NCBI RefSeq assembly: GCF_008065375.1
Contig: NZ_VJYI01000008.1
Coordinates: 248,001-312,000 of the forward strand
Source of the DNA: Nonomuraea sp. SYSU D8015
Lineage (GTDB): Bacteria > Actinomycetota > Actinomycetes > Streptosporangiales > Streptosporangiaceae
DNA: 64,000 nt
Direction: 5' to 3'
Part shown: piece by piece, positions 51,216 through 60,026 of the stretch
Position numbering within the stretch: position 1 is the stretch's first letter
Layout: every line of letters starts with the position of its first letter
Made by a program: the position numbers and the translations under genes
The notes under the pieces: generated by a model
The model's database searches: none
Told to the model about the DNA's origin: nothing
Seen by the model: only the letters and a program-made list of their open reading frames with translations

Positions 51216-52073
51216 ATGAGTGAAGTGACGGTTGTGGGGCTCGGCCCGATGGGATCGAAGATGGCCGAGACGTTCCTGGCCGCGGGCCACCGGGTCAAGG
51301 TGTGGAACCGCACGGCGAGCAAGGCCGAGCCGCTGCTGGCCAGAGGCGCCGCCAGGGCGGTCACGGCGGCGGACGGCGACCTGCTGGTGGTCAGCCAGAT
51401 CAGCTACCAGGCGATGTACGACAGCCTCGGCGACGCCCGGCTGGACGGGAAGGTGGTGGTCAACCTCAGCTCGGACACCCCGGAGCGGCTGCGCGAGGCG
51501 GCCAGGTGGGTGGAGGGGCGCGGCGGCACGCTGATCACCGCCGGCATCATGGTGCCGCCGCCGGGGATCGGCCAGCCGGGGGCGTACACGTTCTACAGCG
51601 GCCCCAAGGACGTGCTCGACCGGCACGCGGGGACGCTGGAGGCGCTGAGCGAGATCACCTACGTGGGCCCGGACCAGGGCCTGGCCATGATGTACTACCA
51701 GGCCCAGCTGCTGACCTTCTGGTCCAGCCTGACCAGCCACATGCACGCCATGGCGTTCCTGCGCACCGCCGGGGTGTCGCCGTCGGAGTTCCTGCCGTTC
51801 GCCCAGTCGCTGTTCACCCAGCTCGGCTCCGACGGCCCCATGGGGTACGCGAAGATCCTGACCGAGGAGTTCGAGGCCGGGGCCTACCCCGGCGAGGAGA
51901 ACACCCTGCACATGCAGGCCGTCGGCATGGGCCACGTCGTCGAGGCGCTGGAGCAGGCCGGCGTGGAGACCACGGTGCCGAAGGCGCTGAAGGCGCTCTT
52001 CGAGCGGGCCGACGCCGAGGGGCGCGGCCACGAGGGCCTCGGCACCGTGATCGAGTCGATCACAAAGCCCTAA
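51216..52073 (+). CDS. NAD(P)-dependent oxidoreductase, imine-reductase-like
   Basis: A 285-residue beta-hydroxyacid-dehydrogenase-type enzyme. The N-terminal Rossmann fold has VTVVGLGPMGSKMAE and, after strand 2, VWNRTASKAEPL with Arg/Thr/Lys that favour NADPH. The C-terminal helical domain (YYQAQLLTFWSSLTSHMHAMAFLRTAGV) matches imine reductases rather than 3-hydroxyisobutyrate dehydrogenases, which have a catalytic Lys. It may reduce a cyclic imine or similar product. It is divergent from a SARP-type regulator, so may be its target, and overlaps convergent cbs by 4 bp. Confidence 0.8.
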   Translation: MSEVTVVGLGPMGSKMAETFLAAGHRVKVWNRTASKAEPLLARGAARAVTAADGDLLVVSQISYQAMYDSLGDARLDGKVVVNLSSDTPERLREAARWVEGRGGTLITAGIMVPPPGIGQPGAYTFYSGPKDVLDRHAGTLEALSEITYVGPDQGLAMMYYQAQLLTFWSSLTSHMHAMAFLRTAGVSPSEFLPFAQSLFTQLGSDGPMGYAKILTEEFEAGAYPGEENTLHMQAVGMGHVVEALEQAGVETTVPKALKALFERADAEGRGHEGLGTVIESITKP

Positions 52074-53440
52074 TGATTGGCGAGGAAGGCGAGCAGGTCC
52101 TGCCGGGTGATCAGCCCGGCGGGCTTGCCGTCTTCCAGCACCACAGCCGCATCCGCCTTCTCCAGCGCTTCCACCGCACGCGCCACAGGTTCACCACTGC
52201 CGATCGTGGGTAGCGGAGCGGACATGTGATCGGCGATCGGATCGTCGGAGGAGAGCCTGCCGTGGTAGAGGGCTTCGAGGAGGTCGCGCTCGACGATGGA
52301 GCCGATCACCTCGGCCGCCATGACCGGCGGCTCCTCCTTCATGACCGGAAGCTGGGACACCGAGTATTCGCGCATGATCGCGATCGCGGTCTTGACGGAC
52401 TCGTGCGGGTGCGCGTGCACGAACTCCGGCATCGCCCCGCCCTTGCGGGCCAGCACGTCGCCGACCAGCCCCTCCTCGGAGGAGGTCGTCAGGAAGCCGT
52501 AGTCGGCCATCCAGTCGTCGTTGAAGATCTTCGACAGGTAGCCGCGGCCGCCGTCGGGCAGCAGCACGACCACGACGTCGTCCTTGTTCGCCTTCGCCGC
52601 CACCCGCAGCGCCGCCACGACCGCCATCCCGCACGAGCCGCCGACCAGCAGCCCCTCCTCCCGGGCGAGCCGGCGGGTCATGGTGAAGGAGTCTTTGTCG
52701 GAGACCGCGATGATCTCGTCGCAGATCGTGGTGTCGTACGTCGCCGGCCAGATGTCCTCGCCGACCCCCTCCACGAGGTACGGCCGCCCGGACCCGCCCG
52801 AGTAGACCGAGCCCTCCGGGTCCGCACCGATGATCTTCACCCGGCCGTCGGAGACGTCCTTGAGGTAACGGCCGGCGCCGCTGATGGTGCCGCCGGTGCC
52901 GATGCCGGCCACGAAGTGCGTGACCCGGCCCTCGGTGTCCGCCCACACCTCCGGGCCCGTCGAGTGGTAGTGGGACTCCGGGTTGTTGACGTTGGAGTAC
53001 TGGTCCGGCTTCCAGGCGTTGGGCACCTCGCGGGCCAGCCGGTCGGAGACCGAGTAGTAGGAGTCGGGGTGGTCGGGCGAGACGGCGGTCGGGCAGACCA
53101 CGACCTCCGCCCCGTACGCGCGCAGCACCGCGATCTTGTCTTGGGCCACCTTGTCCGGCACCACGAACAGGCACCGGTAGCCCTTCTGCTGGGCCACGAT
53201 CGCGAGGCCCACACCGGTGTTGCCGGACGTCGGCTCGACGATCACGCCGCCCGGGCGCAGCTCTCCGGACTTCTCGGCGGCCTCGATCATGCGGGCCGCG
53301 ATGCGGTCTTTGACCGAGCCACCCGGGTTGAAGTATTCGACCTTGGCGAGCACCTGGGCGGGCAGACCCGCGGTGACTTTGTGCAGTCTGACCAGCGGGG
53401 TGTTGCCCATCAGGTCGACCAGGGAATCGTAAACGCGCAC
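52070..53440 (-). CDS. cbs: Cystathionine beta-synthase
   Basis: A 456-residue PLP enzyme with a C-terminal CBS-domain pair. The catalytic part has NTPLVRL, the PLP Lys44 in NPGGSVKDRIAARM, PTSGNTGVGLA and GIGTGGTISGAGRYL. Two CBS motifs (about 335-450) include VSQLPVMKEEPP and GLITRQDLLAFL. It condenses serine with homocysteine to cystathionine. GTG 53440 (MRVYDSLVDLMGNTPLV) follows AAGGTGA and matches the usual N-terminus; the frame extends to 53497. Together with metB it supports transsulfuration in both directions. Confidence 0.92.
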   Translation of the reverse strand: MRVYDSLVDLMGNTPLVRLHKVTAGLPAQVLAKVEYFNPGGSVKDRIAARMIEAAEKSGELRPGGVIVEPTSGNTGVGLAIVAQQKGYRCLFVVPDKVAQDKIAVLRAYGAEVVVCPTAVSPDHPDSYYSVSDRLAREVPNAWKPDQYSNVNNPESHYHSTGPEVWADTEGRVTHFVAGIGTGGTISGAGRYLKDVSDGRVKIIGADPEGSVYSGGSGRPYLVEGVGEDIWPATYDTTICDEIIAVSDKDSFTMTRRLAREEGLLVGGSCGMAVVAALRVAAKANKDDVVVVLLPDGGRGYLSKIFNDDWMADYGFLTTSSEEGLVGDVLARKGGAMPEFVHAHPHESVKTAIAIMREYSVSQLPVMKEEPPVMAAEVIGSIVERDLLEALYHGRLSSDDPIADHMSAPLPTIGSGEPVARAVEALEKADAAVVLEDGKPAGLITRQDLLAFLANH

Positions 53441-53567
53441 CGAGGTGTTCACCTTCTTTGCCAAAGCTTGATCAGCTTGCCTGTGGCCGAGATCCATTGG
53501 GGGTGGCGGGCCCTCGGCTAGTTTTCATGCAAACGCTACCGCCGAGTTCGACCGGGGAGGCACATAG

Positions 53568-54551
53568 GTGGTGGGGGCAGGTGGGATGGCCCGCGCGGCA
53601 CGCAAGATCGCGACCGCGGCGGCGCTCGGAGGTGGCGGCCTGACGGCGCTCGGCGCCACGGCATACGGACTGTTGATCGCGGAGGGCCTGCTCGCGCGCA
53701 GGGTCATCGGCCAACCGCATGGCCTGGACGGCCCGCCCTCAGACGGCACGTACGGCGACTTCCCCGGAGAGCCGCTCAAACTGGCCATGCTCGGCGACTC
53801 CACGGCCGTCGGCCTCGGCATGACGGACCCCGCCCACACCCCCGGCGTGCTGATCGCCCACGGCCTGGCCGCGATCGCGGAGCGCCCGGTGGAGCTGCTC
53901 GTCGCCGCCAAGTCCGGCACCCCGTCGGCCGAGCTGGGCGAGCAGGTGGACGCGGCCCTGAACATGCGGCCCGACGTGGCGGTGATCTTCGTGGGGGCCA
54001 ACGACATCATCACCCAGACGCCGCCCGCGACCGCCGTACGCCATCTGACCAAGGCCGTGCGGCGGCTGCGGGACGCGGGGGCCGAGGTGGTCGTGGGCAC
54101 GTGCCCGGACCTCGGCACCGTACGGCCGCTCTCGCAGCCGCTGCGCTGGGTGGCCCGGCGCTGGAGCCGCCAGCTCGCGGCGGCGCAGACGGTGGCGGTG
54201 GTCGACGCGGGCGGGCGCACGGTGGCGTTCGCCGACCTCCTGGGCCCGGAATTCGAGACAAACCCGGCAGAAATGTTCGGACCCGATCGTTTCCATCCAT
54301 CTGCCCGAGGTTACGCGCAGGCCGCTTACGCGGTGCTACCGTCAGTGTGCGCTGCGTTGGGGCTGTGGCCTGAGCCGCGCCTCGCGCGCGGCGAAGCACT
54401 GCAACCGATCTACCTTGCGGCGGCTACGGCCGCGGAGGAGCCCGGCACCGAGGTCACCGCGACCCGGGTCGACGGGCGGGCGACGGGCCTGCACGGGAAG
54501 TGGGCGGCGTTGTTCCGCCGGCGGCTCGGCGAGCAGCCCAGCGACGCCTGA
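53568..54551 (+). CDS. SGNH/GDSL family hydrolase
   Basis: A 327-residue esterase-like protein. A hydrophobic N-terminal stretch (ATAAALGGGGLTALGATAYGLLIAEGLLA) anchors or exports it. Block I is AMLGDSTAVGLG with the nucleophile Ser, block III VGANDI and block V FHPSARGYAQAA with catalytic Asp and His. GGGGAGG precedes GTG 53568. A comparable GDSL-type gene (Rv1075c) lies next to cbs in M. tuberculosis. The substrate is unknown. Confidence 0.85.
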   Translation: MVGAGGMARAARKIATAAALGGGGLTALGATAYGLLIAEGLLARRVIGQPHGLDGPPSDGTYGDFPGEPLKLAMLGDSTAVGLGMTDPAHTPGVLIAHGLAAIAERPVELLVAAKSGTPSAELGEQVDAALNMRPDVAVIFVGANDIITQTPPATAVRHLTKAVRRLRDAGAEVVVGTCPDLGTVRPLSQPLRWVARRWSRQLAAAQTVAVVDAGGRTVAFADLLGPEFETNPAEMFGPDRFHPSARGYAQAAYAVLPSVCAALGLWPEPRLARGEALQPIYLAAATAAEEPGTEVTATRVDGRATGLHGKWAALFRRRLGEQPSDA

Positions 54552-54633
54552 CCGCTCTGGCGACGCCTGTCTCGGTCCGGTCACCCTCCGAGCCCGAGCC
54601 GTCACTCCTCGTCCCTTTGGGAGTGAATTGCCC

Positions 54634-55980
54634 GTGCTCCGGCCCCTCTGCACACCGTCCATCGCCCTCGCCGGAACCCTGGCCGTCGCCGCGTGTTCCG
54701 GCAGCGACGCGGCGACCACCTCGAAATACCCGACCTGGCACAACAGCCAGGTCAACGCGGTCAGCCGCACCACGGCGGCCGGCGGGGTCGTCGCCACGAC
54801 CTCCATGAAACCCGACGGCACGCTGGAGACCGTCGCGATCGGCCTTCGCGACGGCAAGCGGCTGTGGGCCTATCCGGCCACGATGGCCGGGCGCCTGCCC
54901 GGCATGGGCGTCTCCGCCCCCGCGATCGTGGAGACGGCCCGGCACCAGGGCGTGGTCGTCGCCCTCGACCCGGCCAAGAAGGCCGGCTGGAACGCCACCC
55001 TGGTGGCCCGCGACGCCCAATCCGGGGTGCAGAAGTGGACCCGGCCGGTGCATTCGACGTTCGGGCCGCAGCGCTGCGGGCCGTACATCTGCCTGTCCGA
55101 GCACACGGCGCTGGCCAAGGCCCGGATGGTGGTGCTCGACCCGGCCACCGGCAAACAGCTGTGGAACCTGCCCGGGATCTCCGAGGTCGAGTGGTCCGAT
55201 CAGGCGCGGGTGCTGCTGCTCAGGCTCGCCGACGACCCCATGATCGAGTCGTACGACATCAAGACCGGCAAGCTCCAGTGGCAGCAGCCGATCGAACAGG
55301 CCCTCGGTCCCGGCATCGACCTGTCGGGCGGGTGGGCGTTCGGCGCCACGGGGGACAATCTGGTCGGATACATCGCCCCGTACACGAATCCCCAGACCAA
55401 GAAGGTCTCCACCTTCGGACTGTTCTCCGTCAAGATCGCCGACGGGACGATCAACTGGATCCGGCCCTCGGTCGTCCGCGTCTATCCCAGCGGCAGCCCC
55501 GGCTACGCCCCCGTCGTGCGCCCCGTCGACCGCCGGGGCGCCTACGGCGGCTTCGCCCGGCTCGACTCGGAGTCCGGCCGGGTCCTCGGGCAGATCACGG
55601 CGGCCGACGTGCCCGGGTCGGGCTGGTGGCTGGCCTTCCCCGACCGCATGGACAAACTGGGCTTCCTCCAGCACAACGCCAAGGGCACCGCCTTCGACCT
55701 CGTCTCCGGCAAGCCGGTGCCCGTGGAGGAGCAGCGCGGCTGGTCCTTCTGCGTCACCGACCCCAAGCCGCTGCCGCTGCGCGGGCAGCCCCCCGGCTTC
55801 TACTCCACGGCCGCCCTCTGCGAGTACGACCTCGGCACCGGCAAGCGCGTCTCCCCGGCCGCCGCGCCGCCGCCCTGGTTCACCGGCAGCCATGACGGCT
55901 GGCGGCTGTGGCGCGACGAGAAAGGCGCTCTGCACGCCGTCAACGACCAGACCGCGACGGCCCCGGGCATGTACGGCTGA
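54634..55980 (+). CDS. Lipoprotein with PQQ-like beta-propeller
   Basis: A 448-residue exported lipoprotein. The signal sequence ends in the lipobox LAVAAC (Cys21). The mature protein contains repeated Trp-containing blades of PQQ-like type: GLRDGKRLWAYPA, DAQSGVQKWTRPV, DPATGKQLWNLPG and DIKTGKLQWQQPI. Propellers of this kind are scaffolds for protein interaction or extracellular sensing. GTG 54634 fits the lipobox and GGGAG upstream. No function is assigned. Confidence 0.75.
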   Translation: MLRPLCTPSIALAGTLAVAACSGSDAATTSKYPTWHNSQVNAVSRTTAAGGVVATTSMKPDGTLETVAIGLRDGKRLWAYPATMAGRLPGMGVSAPAIVETARHQGVVVALDPAKKAGWNATLVARDAQSGVQKWTRPVHSTFGPQRCGPYICLSEHTALAKARMVVLDPATGKQLWNLPGISEVEWSDQARVLLLRLADDPMIESYDIKTGKLQWQQPIEQALGPGIDLSGGWAFGATGDNLVGYIAPYTNPQTKKVSTFGLFSVKIADGTINWIRPSVVRVYPSGSPGYAPVVRPVDRRGAYGGFARLDSESGRVLGQITAADVPGSGWWLAFPDRMDKLGFLQHNAKGTAFDLVSGKPVPVEEQRGWSFCVTDPKPLPLRGQPPGFYSTAALCEYDLGTGKRVSPAAAPPPWFTGSHDGWRLWRDEKGALHAVNDQTATAPGMYG

Positions 55981-56027
55981 GCCTCTGGAATATAGTTCGG
56001 GTAGTAGCGCCGAAACGAGGAGGGGCC

Positions 56028-57245
56028 ATGCCCGAGGCAGTCATCGTCGCAACCGCGCGTTCTCCCATCGGACGAGCCTTCAAGGGGTCGCTGAAGGACA
56101 TCCGCCCCGACGACCTGACCGTGCAGATGATCAAGGCGGCGCTGGCGAAGGTGCCCCAGCTCGACCCCCACACGATCGACGACATCATGTTGGGGTGCGG
56201 CCTGCCGGGCGGCGAGCAGGGGTTCAACATGGCGCGGGTGGTGGCCGTGATGCTCGGCCTCGACGACGTGCCCGGCACCACGATCACGCGCTACTGCTCC
56301 TCGTCGCTGCAGACCACCAGGATGGCCTTCCACGCCATCAAGGCGGGCGAGGGCGACGTCTTCGTGTCGGCCGGCGTGGAGACCGTCTCACGCTTCGCCA
56401 AGGGCAGCTCAGACTCGCACCCCGACACGCAGAACCCGATCTTCCAGGAGGCTGTGGCCCGTACGGCGACGTTCGCCCAGCGCGGGCAGTCCTGGCACGA
56501 CCCGCGCGAGGACGGCGCGATCCCGGACATCTACATCGCGATGGGCCAGACCGCCGAGAACGTCGCCCAGCTCAAGGGCATCAGCCGCCAGGAGCAGGAC
56601 GAGTTCGGCGTACGCTCGCAGAACCTCGCCGAGAAGGCGCTGGCCGACGGGTTCTGGGCCAAGGACATCACGCCCGCGACCATGCCCGACGGCACCGTGG
56701 TCAGCCAGGACGACGGGCCTCGGGCCGGCACGACGTACGAGAAGGTCGCCACGCTGCAGCCGGTCTTCCGGCCCGACGGCACCGTCACGGCCGGCAACTG
56801 CTGCCCGCTCAACGACGGGGCGGCCGCCGTGGTCGTGATGAGCGACGTCAAGGCCGCCGAGCTCGGGATCACCCCGCTGGCCCGGATCGTGTCCACCGGG
56901 GTGTCGGCGCTGTCGCCCGAGATCATGGGGCTGGGCCCGGTGGAGGCGAGCAGGCAGGCGCTGGCGCGGGCCGGGATGGCCATCGACGACGTCGACCTGG
57001 TCGAGATCAACGAGGCCTTCGCCGCTCAGGTGATCCCGTCCTACCGTGAGTTGGGGATCGATCTGGACCGGCTCAATGTGAACGGGGGCGCGATCGCGGT
57101 GGGGCACCCGTTCGGCATGACCGGTGCCCGCATCACGTCGACGCTGATCAACAGCCTGCAGCACCATGACAAGACCATCGGGCTGGAGACGATGTGCGTG
57201 GGCGGCGGTCAGGGCATGGCCATGATCGTCGAACGCCTGGCCTGA
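56028..57245 (+). CDS. fadA: Acetyl-CoA acetyltransferase (thiolase)
   Basis: A 405-residue thiolase. The nucleophilic Cys90 lies in TRYCSSSLQTTRMA; the acid-base residues are His in NVNGGAIAVGHPFGMTGAR and Cys in ETMCVGGGQGMAM. NEAFAAQVI is also conserved. It either cleaves 3-ketoacyl-CoA in beta-oxidation or condenses acetyl-CoA. ATG 56028 follows GAGGAGGGG. Rv1074c (fadA3) holds the matching place next to the GDSL and cbs genes in M. tuberculosis. Confidence 0.92.
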   Translation: MPEAVIVATARSPIGRAFKGSLKDIRPDDLTVQMIKAALAKVPQLDPHTIDDIMLGCGLPGGEQGFNMARVVAVMLGLDDVPGTTITRYCSSSLQTTRMAFHAIKAGEGDVFVSAGVETVSRFAKGSSDSHPDTQNPIFQEAVARTATFAQRGQSWHDPREDGAIPDIYIAMGQTAENVAQLKGISRQEQDEFGVRSQNLAEKALADGFWAKDITPATMPDGTVVSQDDGPRAGTTYEKVATLQPVFRPDGTVTAGNCCPLNDGAAAVVVMSDVKAAELGITPLARIVSTGVSALSPEIMGLGPVEASRQALARAGMAIDDVDLVEINEAFAAQVIPSYRELGIDLDRLNVNGGAIAVGHPFGMTGARITSTLINSLQHHDKTIGLETMCVGGGQGMAMIVERLA

Positions 57246-57508
57246 CGCCTCACCGAGCCGGCGGCGAGAACCCGCCTGGCGGCATCCAACGCCGACAGCC
57301 CACCGACCGCCGAGAACCGGCAGCTCACCGATCCATGCGCCGAACATCGCCGCACCACATCCCGCCGTCCCAGCGCCGGGACAAGCCGGCCGATCGCACA
57401 CGACCGATTTGGCCGGCTGGGCGTGCTGGCACCCGGGCTCCAGCACGGGCACGGCGCAGCGCCATTCGCCAGCTGTCGGGGTGAGTGACGGCGGGTCGGC
57501 GGCGGGCT

Positions 57509-57916
57509 CTACCCGTGGCGGTCGGGGCCGGCGTGGGTCGGGGTGATGCGGAGGAGGACGCGGCGCTCGCGGATCATGGCGGCGCGGTAGTCGTCCCAGT
57601 CGGGGTGCTCGCCCGAGATGTTGCGGTAGTAGGTGATCAGGTGGTCCATGGCCTCGGGCAGGGAGATGAGGTCGCCCGTGCCGTCCACCTGGATCCAGTC
57701 GCCGTAGAAGCCCTTGGTGAAGACGCAGAGCGAGACGTTCGGGTCGCGGCGGACGTTGCGGGTCTTGATCGCCGTCTCCCTGGTGCTGACGACGATGCGA
57801 TCATCCTCCACCCCGGCCGTCACCGGCGACATCTGGGGACGCCCGTCGGGGTGCCGGGTGAGCAGGACGGCGTTGTGGTTGGCGCGGAGAAAGGCGAGAG
57901 CCTTGTCGAGATCCAT
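57509..57916 (-). CDS. PPOX-class F420-dependent oxidoreductase family protein
   Basis: A 135-residue split-barrel flavin/F420-binding protein. LDKALAFLRANHNAVLLTRHPDGRPQMSPVTAGVEDDRIVVST is a standard opening, with KTRNVRRDPNVSLCVF next. The C-terminal helix has RERRVLLRITPTH. Proteins of this size use coenzyme F420 or flavin to reduce small substrates. ATG 57916 (MDLDKALAF) is chosen. The 260 bp between it and the thiolase gene hold nothing I recognise. Confidence 0.8.
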   Translation of the reverse strand: MDLDKALAFLRANHNAVLLTRHPDGRPQMSPVTAGVEDDRIVVSTRETAIKTRNVRRDPNVSLCVFTKGFYGDWIQVDGTGDLISLPEAMDHLITYYRNISGEHPDWDDYRAAMIRERRVLLRITPTHAGPDRHG

Positions 57917-57969
57917 CCACACATGATGACGCGCCCGTGCTTGAGGCACGGGCGCGGGGATGGATGGGC

Positions 57970-58203
57970 TTAGATGAAGCCCATGCGGTTACGGCGCTGC
58001 CGCTCGTGCTCGAGGACGATCGCGGCGGCGTAGCCGTGAGTGAGCCCGTGCTCGTCGGCGAGCCAGTTGGCCCGCTCGTCGCACCGTAGGAAGCTCGGGC
58101 CGTTGTCAAGTGCTTGGAACCACTCTGGGAGTTCGCGTCCCGTGATGGCCGGGACCCTTGCGATCAACTTCGTCTGCATCTCCGGTGAGTGGTTCAAGGA
58201 CAT
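57970..58203 (-). CDS. DUF4287 domain protein
   Basis: A 77-residue protein whose core, KLIARVPAITGRELPEWFQALDNGP and ERANWLADEHGLTHGYAAAIVLEHERQ, is the DUF4287 module. ATG 58203 follows GGAGGTG with good spacing; the frame extends further upstream. The AT-rich stretch just upstream (58225-58320) probably holds the promoter. The role of the domain is unknown. Confidence 0.8.
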   Translation of the reverse strand: MSLNHSPEMQTKLIARVPAITGRELPEWFQALDNGPSFLRCDERANWLADEHGLTHGYAAAIVLEHERQRRNRMGFI

Positions 58204-58319
58204 GGGCACCTCCGCGGAATAAGGTCCTTTGCTTGACACTGCAACACCATCGTCCGAATGGCAAGCCCCAAGCCAGGCATCATTTCGTGACGGCACGTAG
58301 ATTTTCGATCGCACAAAGA

Positions 58320-58348
58320 GAGGGCCCCGCGTGAACGGCGGGGCCCTC
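58320..58348 (-). terminator. Terminator of the YccA-family gene
   Basis: Perfect 11-bp arms GAGGGCCCCGC (58320-58330) and GCGGGGCCCTC (58338-58348), 7-nt loop, followed on the minus strand by TTTGTGCG. It is 23 bp past the stop. Confidence 0.75.
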
Positions 58349-58371
58349 GGTGATGACGCGCGGCTGAACGA

Positions 58372-59166
58372 TCAGTCGCTGTTACTGAAGTAGTAGACGA
58401 AACGCAGGACCTCGAGGTAGATCCACACGAGGCTCAGCGTCAGCCCGAACGCGCACTGCCAGGCGAACTTCTCCGGTGCCCCCTGCTTGACGCCCTCCTC
58501 CACCGAGGCGAAGTCGAGCAGCAGGAAGAAGCAGCCGATCAGGATCATCACGATGCTGAAGATCCAGCCGAGCGGGGTGTCGGTGCGCAGGCCCAGGCCC
58601 ACGCCGTTGAAGAGGCCCACCAGCAGGTTGACGAGCAGCAGCCCGACGGCGGCGATCGCGGCCGCGATGCCGAACTTCACGAGTTTCGGTGTGACGCGGA
58701 TCACACGTAGCGCGTAGACGGTCAGCACCGCGCCGAAGGCGAATGCGGTGCCGAGCACCGCCTGCAACACGATGCCACTGACCAGCCCCTCGAAAAGGCG
58801 GCTGATCGTGCCGAGGAACACGCCCTCGAACACCGCGTACGCGAGGATGAGCGCCGGGTTGGTGCTCATCGTGAACGAGGCGATCAGGCCCAGGATCAGG
58901 GCGACGACGGCGGCGCCGATCGCGACCACGGGCGGAACCTGCAGGATCCAGGCCGCCGCCGCGGCCACGACGAGTGCGCCTAGGGTGATGAACCCGCGCA
59001 CCACGACGTCGTCCAGCGTCATGGTCCGGTACGCGGGCCGGCTCGGGGGTGCGTACGACGGCGCGTCGTACATGTTCTGCAGCACGTCCGGGGACGGGGC
59101 GGCGGGCCCTGACCACCCGCCTGCCTGGCGGCGTGATCTGCTGAAAACGGGGTTCTTGCTCTCCAT
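58372..59166 (-). CDS. Bax inhibitor-1/YccA family membrane protein
   Basis: A 264-residue protein with a Pro/Ser-rich cytoplasmic N-terminus (about 50 residues) and seven membrane helices. SIVMILIGCFFLLLDFASVEEGVKQGAPEKFAWQCAFGLTLSLVWIYLEVLR contains the conserved Asp pair region (LLDF) of pH-sensitive calcium-leak channels in this family. ATG 59166 follows CAGGAGG. It probably modulates ion or stress homeostasis at the membrane. Confidence 0.88.
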   Translation of the reverse strand: MESKNPVFSRSRRQAGGWSGPAAPSPDVLQNMYDAPSYAPPSRPAYRTMTLDDVVVRGFITLGALVVAAAAAWILQVPPVVAIGAAVVALILGLIASFTMSTNPALILAYAVFEGVFLGTISRLFEGLVSGIVLQAVLGTAFAFGAVLTVYALRVIRVTPKLVKFGIAAAIAAVGLLLVNLLVGLFNGVGLGLRTDTPLGWIFSIVMILIGCFFLLLDFASVEEGVKQGAPEKFAWQCAFGLTLSLVWIYLEVLRFVYYFSNSD

Positions 59167-59336
59167 CGCTGCCTCCTGTGACGCCAAGCCTACGGGGCTG
59201 GGCGGCACCTTGGTCAACTCGCGCTCAGATCGATGTTCATATGGGACTACGGCAGCGTTGACAACGAGCGTGGCTGCCGAAGAGTTCCCGTGGTCATCCC
59301 TGCTCAGGAAAAGGCATTTCCAATGGTAGAGGCATG

Positions 59337-59409
59337 TGCCCCCGGCGGGATTCGAACCCGCACTACAACCCTTTTAAGGGGTTTGCCTCTGCCATTGGGC
59401 TACGGGGGC
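59337..59409 (-). tRNA. tRNA with anticodon UAA but a short variable arm
   Basis: A 73-nt cloverleaf: acceptor GCCCCCG/CGGGGGC, D arm GCC/GGC, anticodon stem AACCC/GGGTT with loop CTTAAAA, variable GTAGT, T arm GCGGG-TTCGAAT-CCCGC, discriminator A. CCA is not encoded. Loop positions 34-36 read TAA, a leucine anticodon for UUA. Leucine tRNAs are class II with a long variable arm, as in Streptomyces bldA, but this one has only five variable nucleotides. So the amino acid is uncertain. Confidence 0.85.
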
Positions 59410-59458
59410 GCCGCAATCATACGAAACGGACCATGCTTCCGAGGAGCACAACTTCGCA

Positions 59459-59983
59459 TCAGGCGTCACATCTGTGAAGTCTGCGGTGAAGCGATAGAGC
59501 TCCTGGCACTCTGTCCAAGAAGAGTAGACCGTCCAGATGGTCCAGTTGGTGCTGAATGCAACGGGCTTCGAAGGCATCAGCTTCGATGGTGACTGCCTCG
59601 CCCGCGCCTGGCAAATGCCCAGTTACGGTGATACGTGTCGCGCGCAGGACGTCAGCGGACAGCCCGGCGATCGAAGCGCAGCCCTCCCGCCCATGGTCCC
59701 AGTGGGAGGCCCTGGCAAGCCGTGGATTGGCCACCACGAGCTCTCCGGCCCATGAGCGGCTGCGGGGGTGGAGTCCGACGTCGAAGGCGATCAGGCGCAA
59801 GCTCAGGCCGATCTGGGGGGCCGCCAGGCCCGTGGTGGACGGCTCTTCGCGAAGGGTGGCGAGGAGATCGGCGGCCGCGGCCACGACCTCGGGGGCGGTC
59901 GGGTCCACCGGCTCGGCCACGGTGGACAGGATCGGATGCGGGGCGGCCAGCACCTCCCGCGGGGTCCCCCGAGGCAGGTTCAC
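59459..59983 (-). CDS. Peptide deformylase-like protein with altered catalytic motif
   Basis: A 174-residue protein of the deformylase fold, which normally removes the formyl group from nascent N-termini. Motif 1 is intact (TGLAAPQIG), motif 2 reads EGCAS with metal ligand Cys102, and motif 3 is CIQHQLDHLDG. The usual HExxH is here HQxxH (His145, Gln146, His149), so the catalytic Glu is a Gln; the codon is CAA at 59548-59546. The metal site remains. It may be weakly active, act differently or only bind. It follows an ACT-domain gene by 43 bp and precedes the odd tRNA by 49 bp. Confidence 0.8.
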   Translation of the reverse strand: MNLPRGTPREVLAAPHPILSTVAEPVDPTAPEVVAAAADLLATLREEPSTTGLAAPQIGLSLRLIAFDVGLHPRSRSWAGELVVANPRLARASHWDHGREGCASIAGLSADVLRATRITVTGHLPGAGEAVTIEADAFEARCIQHQLDHLDGLLFLDRVPGALSLHRRLHRCDA

Positions 59984-60026
59984 CGGTCCTCCTCCGCCGG
60001 ATCCCCGAATCTGATGGCTCGCTCCC

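Noticed and set aside
48049..57245. A biosynthetic gene cluster around the SARP regulator
   Set aside because: Apart from the reductase, the neighbours are housekeeping genes (cbs, metB, thiolase); no PKS, NRPS or tailoring set is seen.
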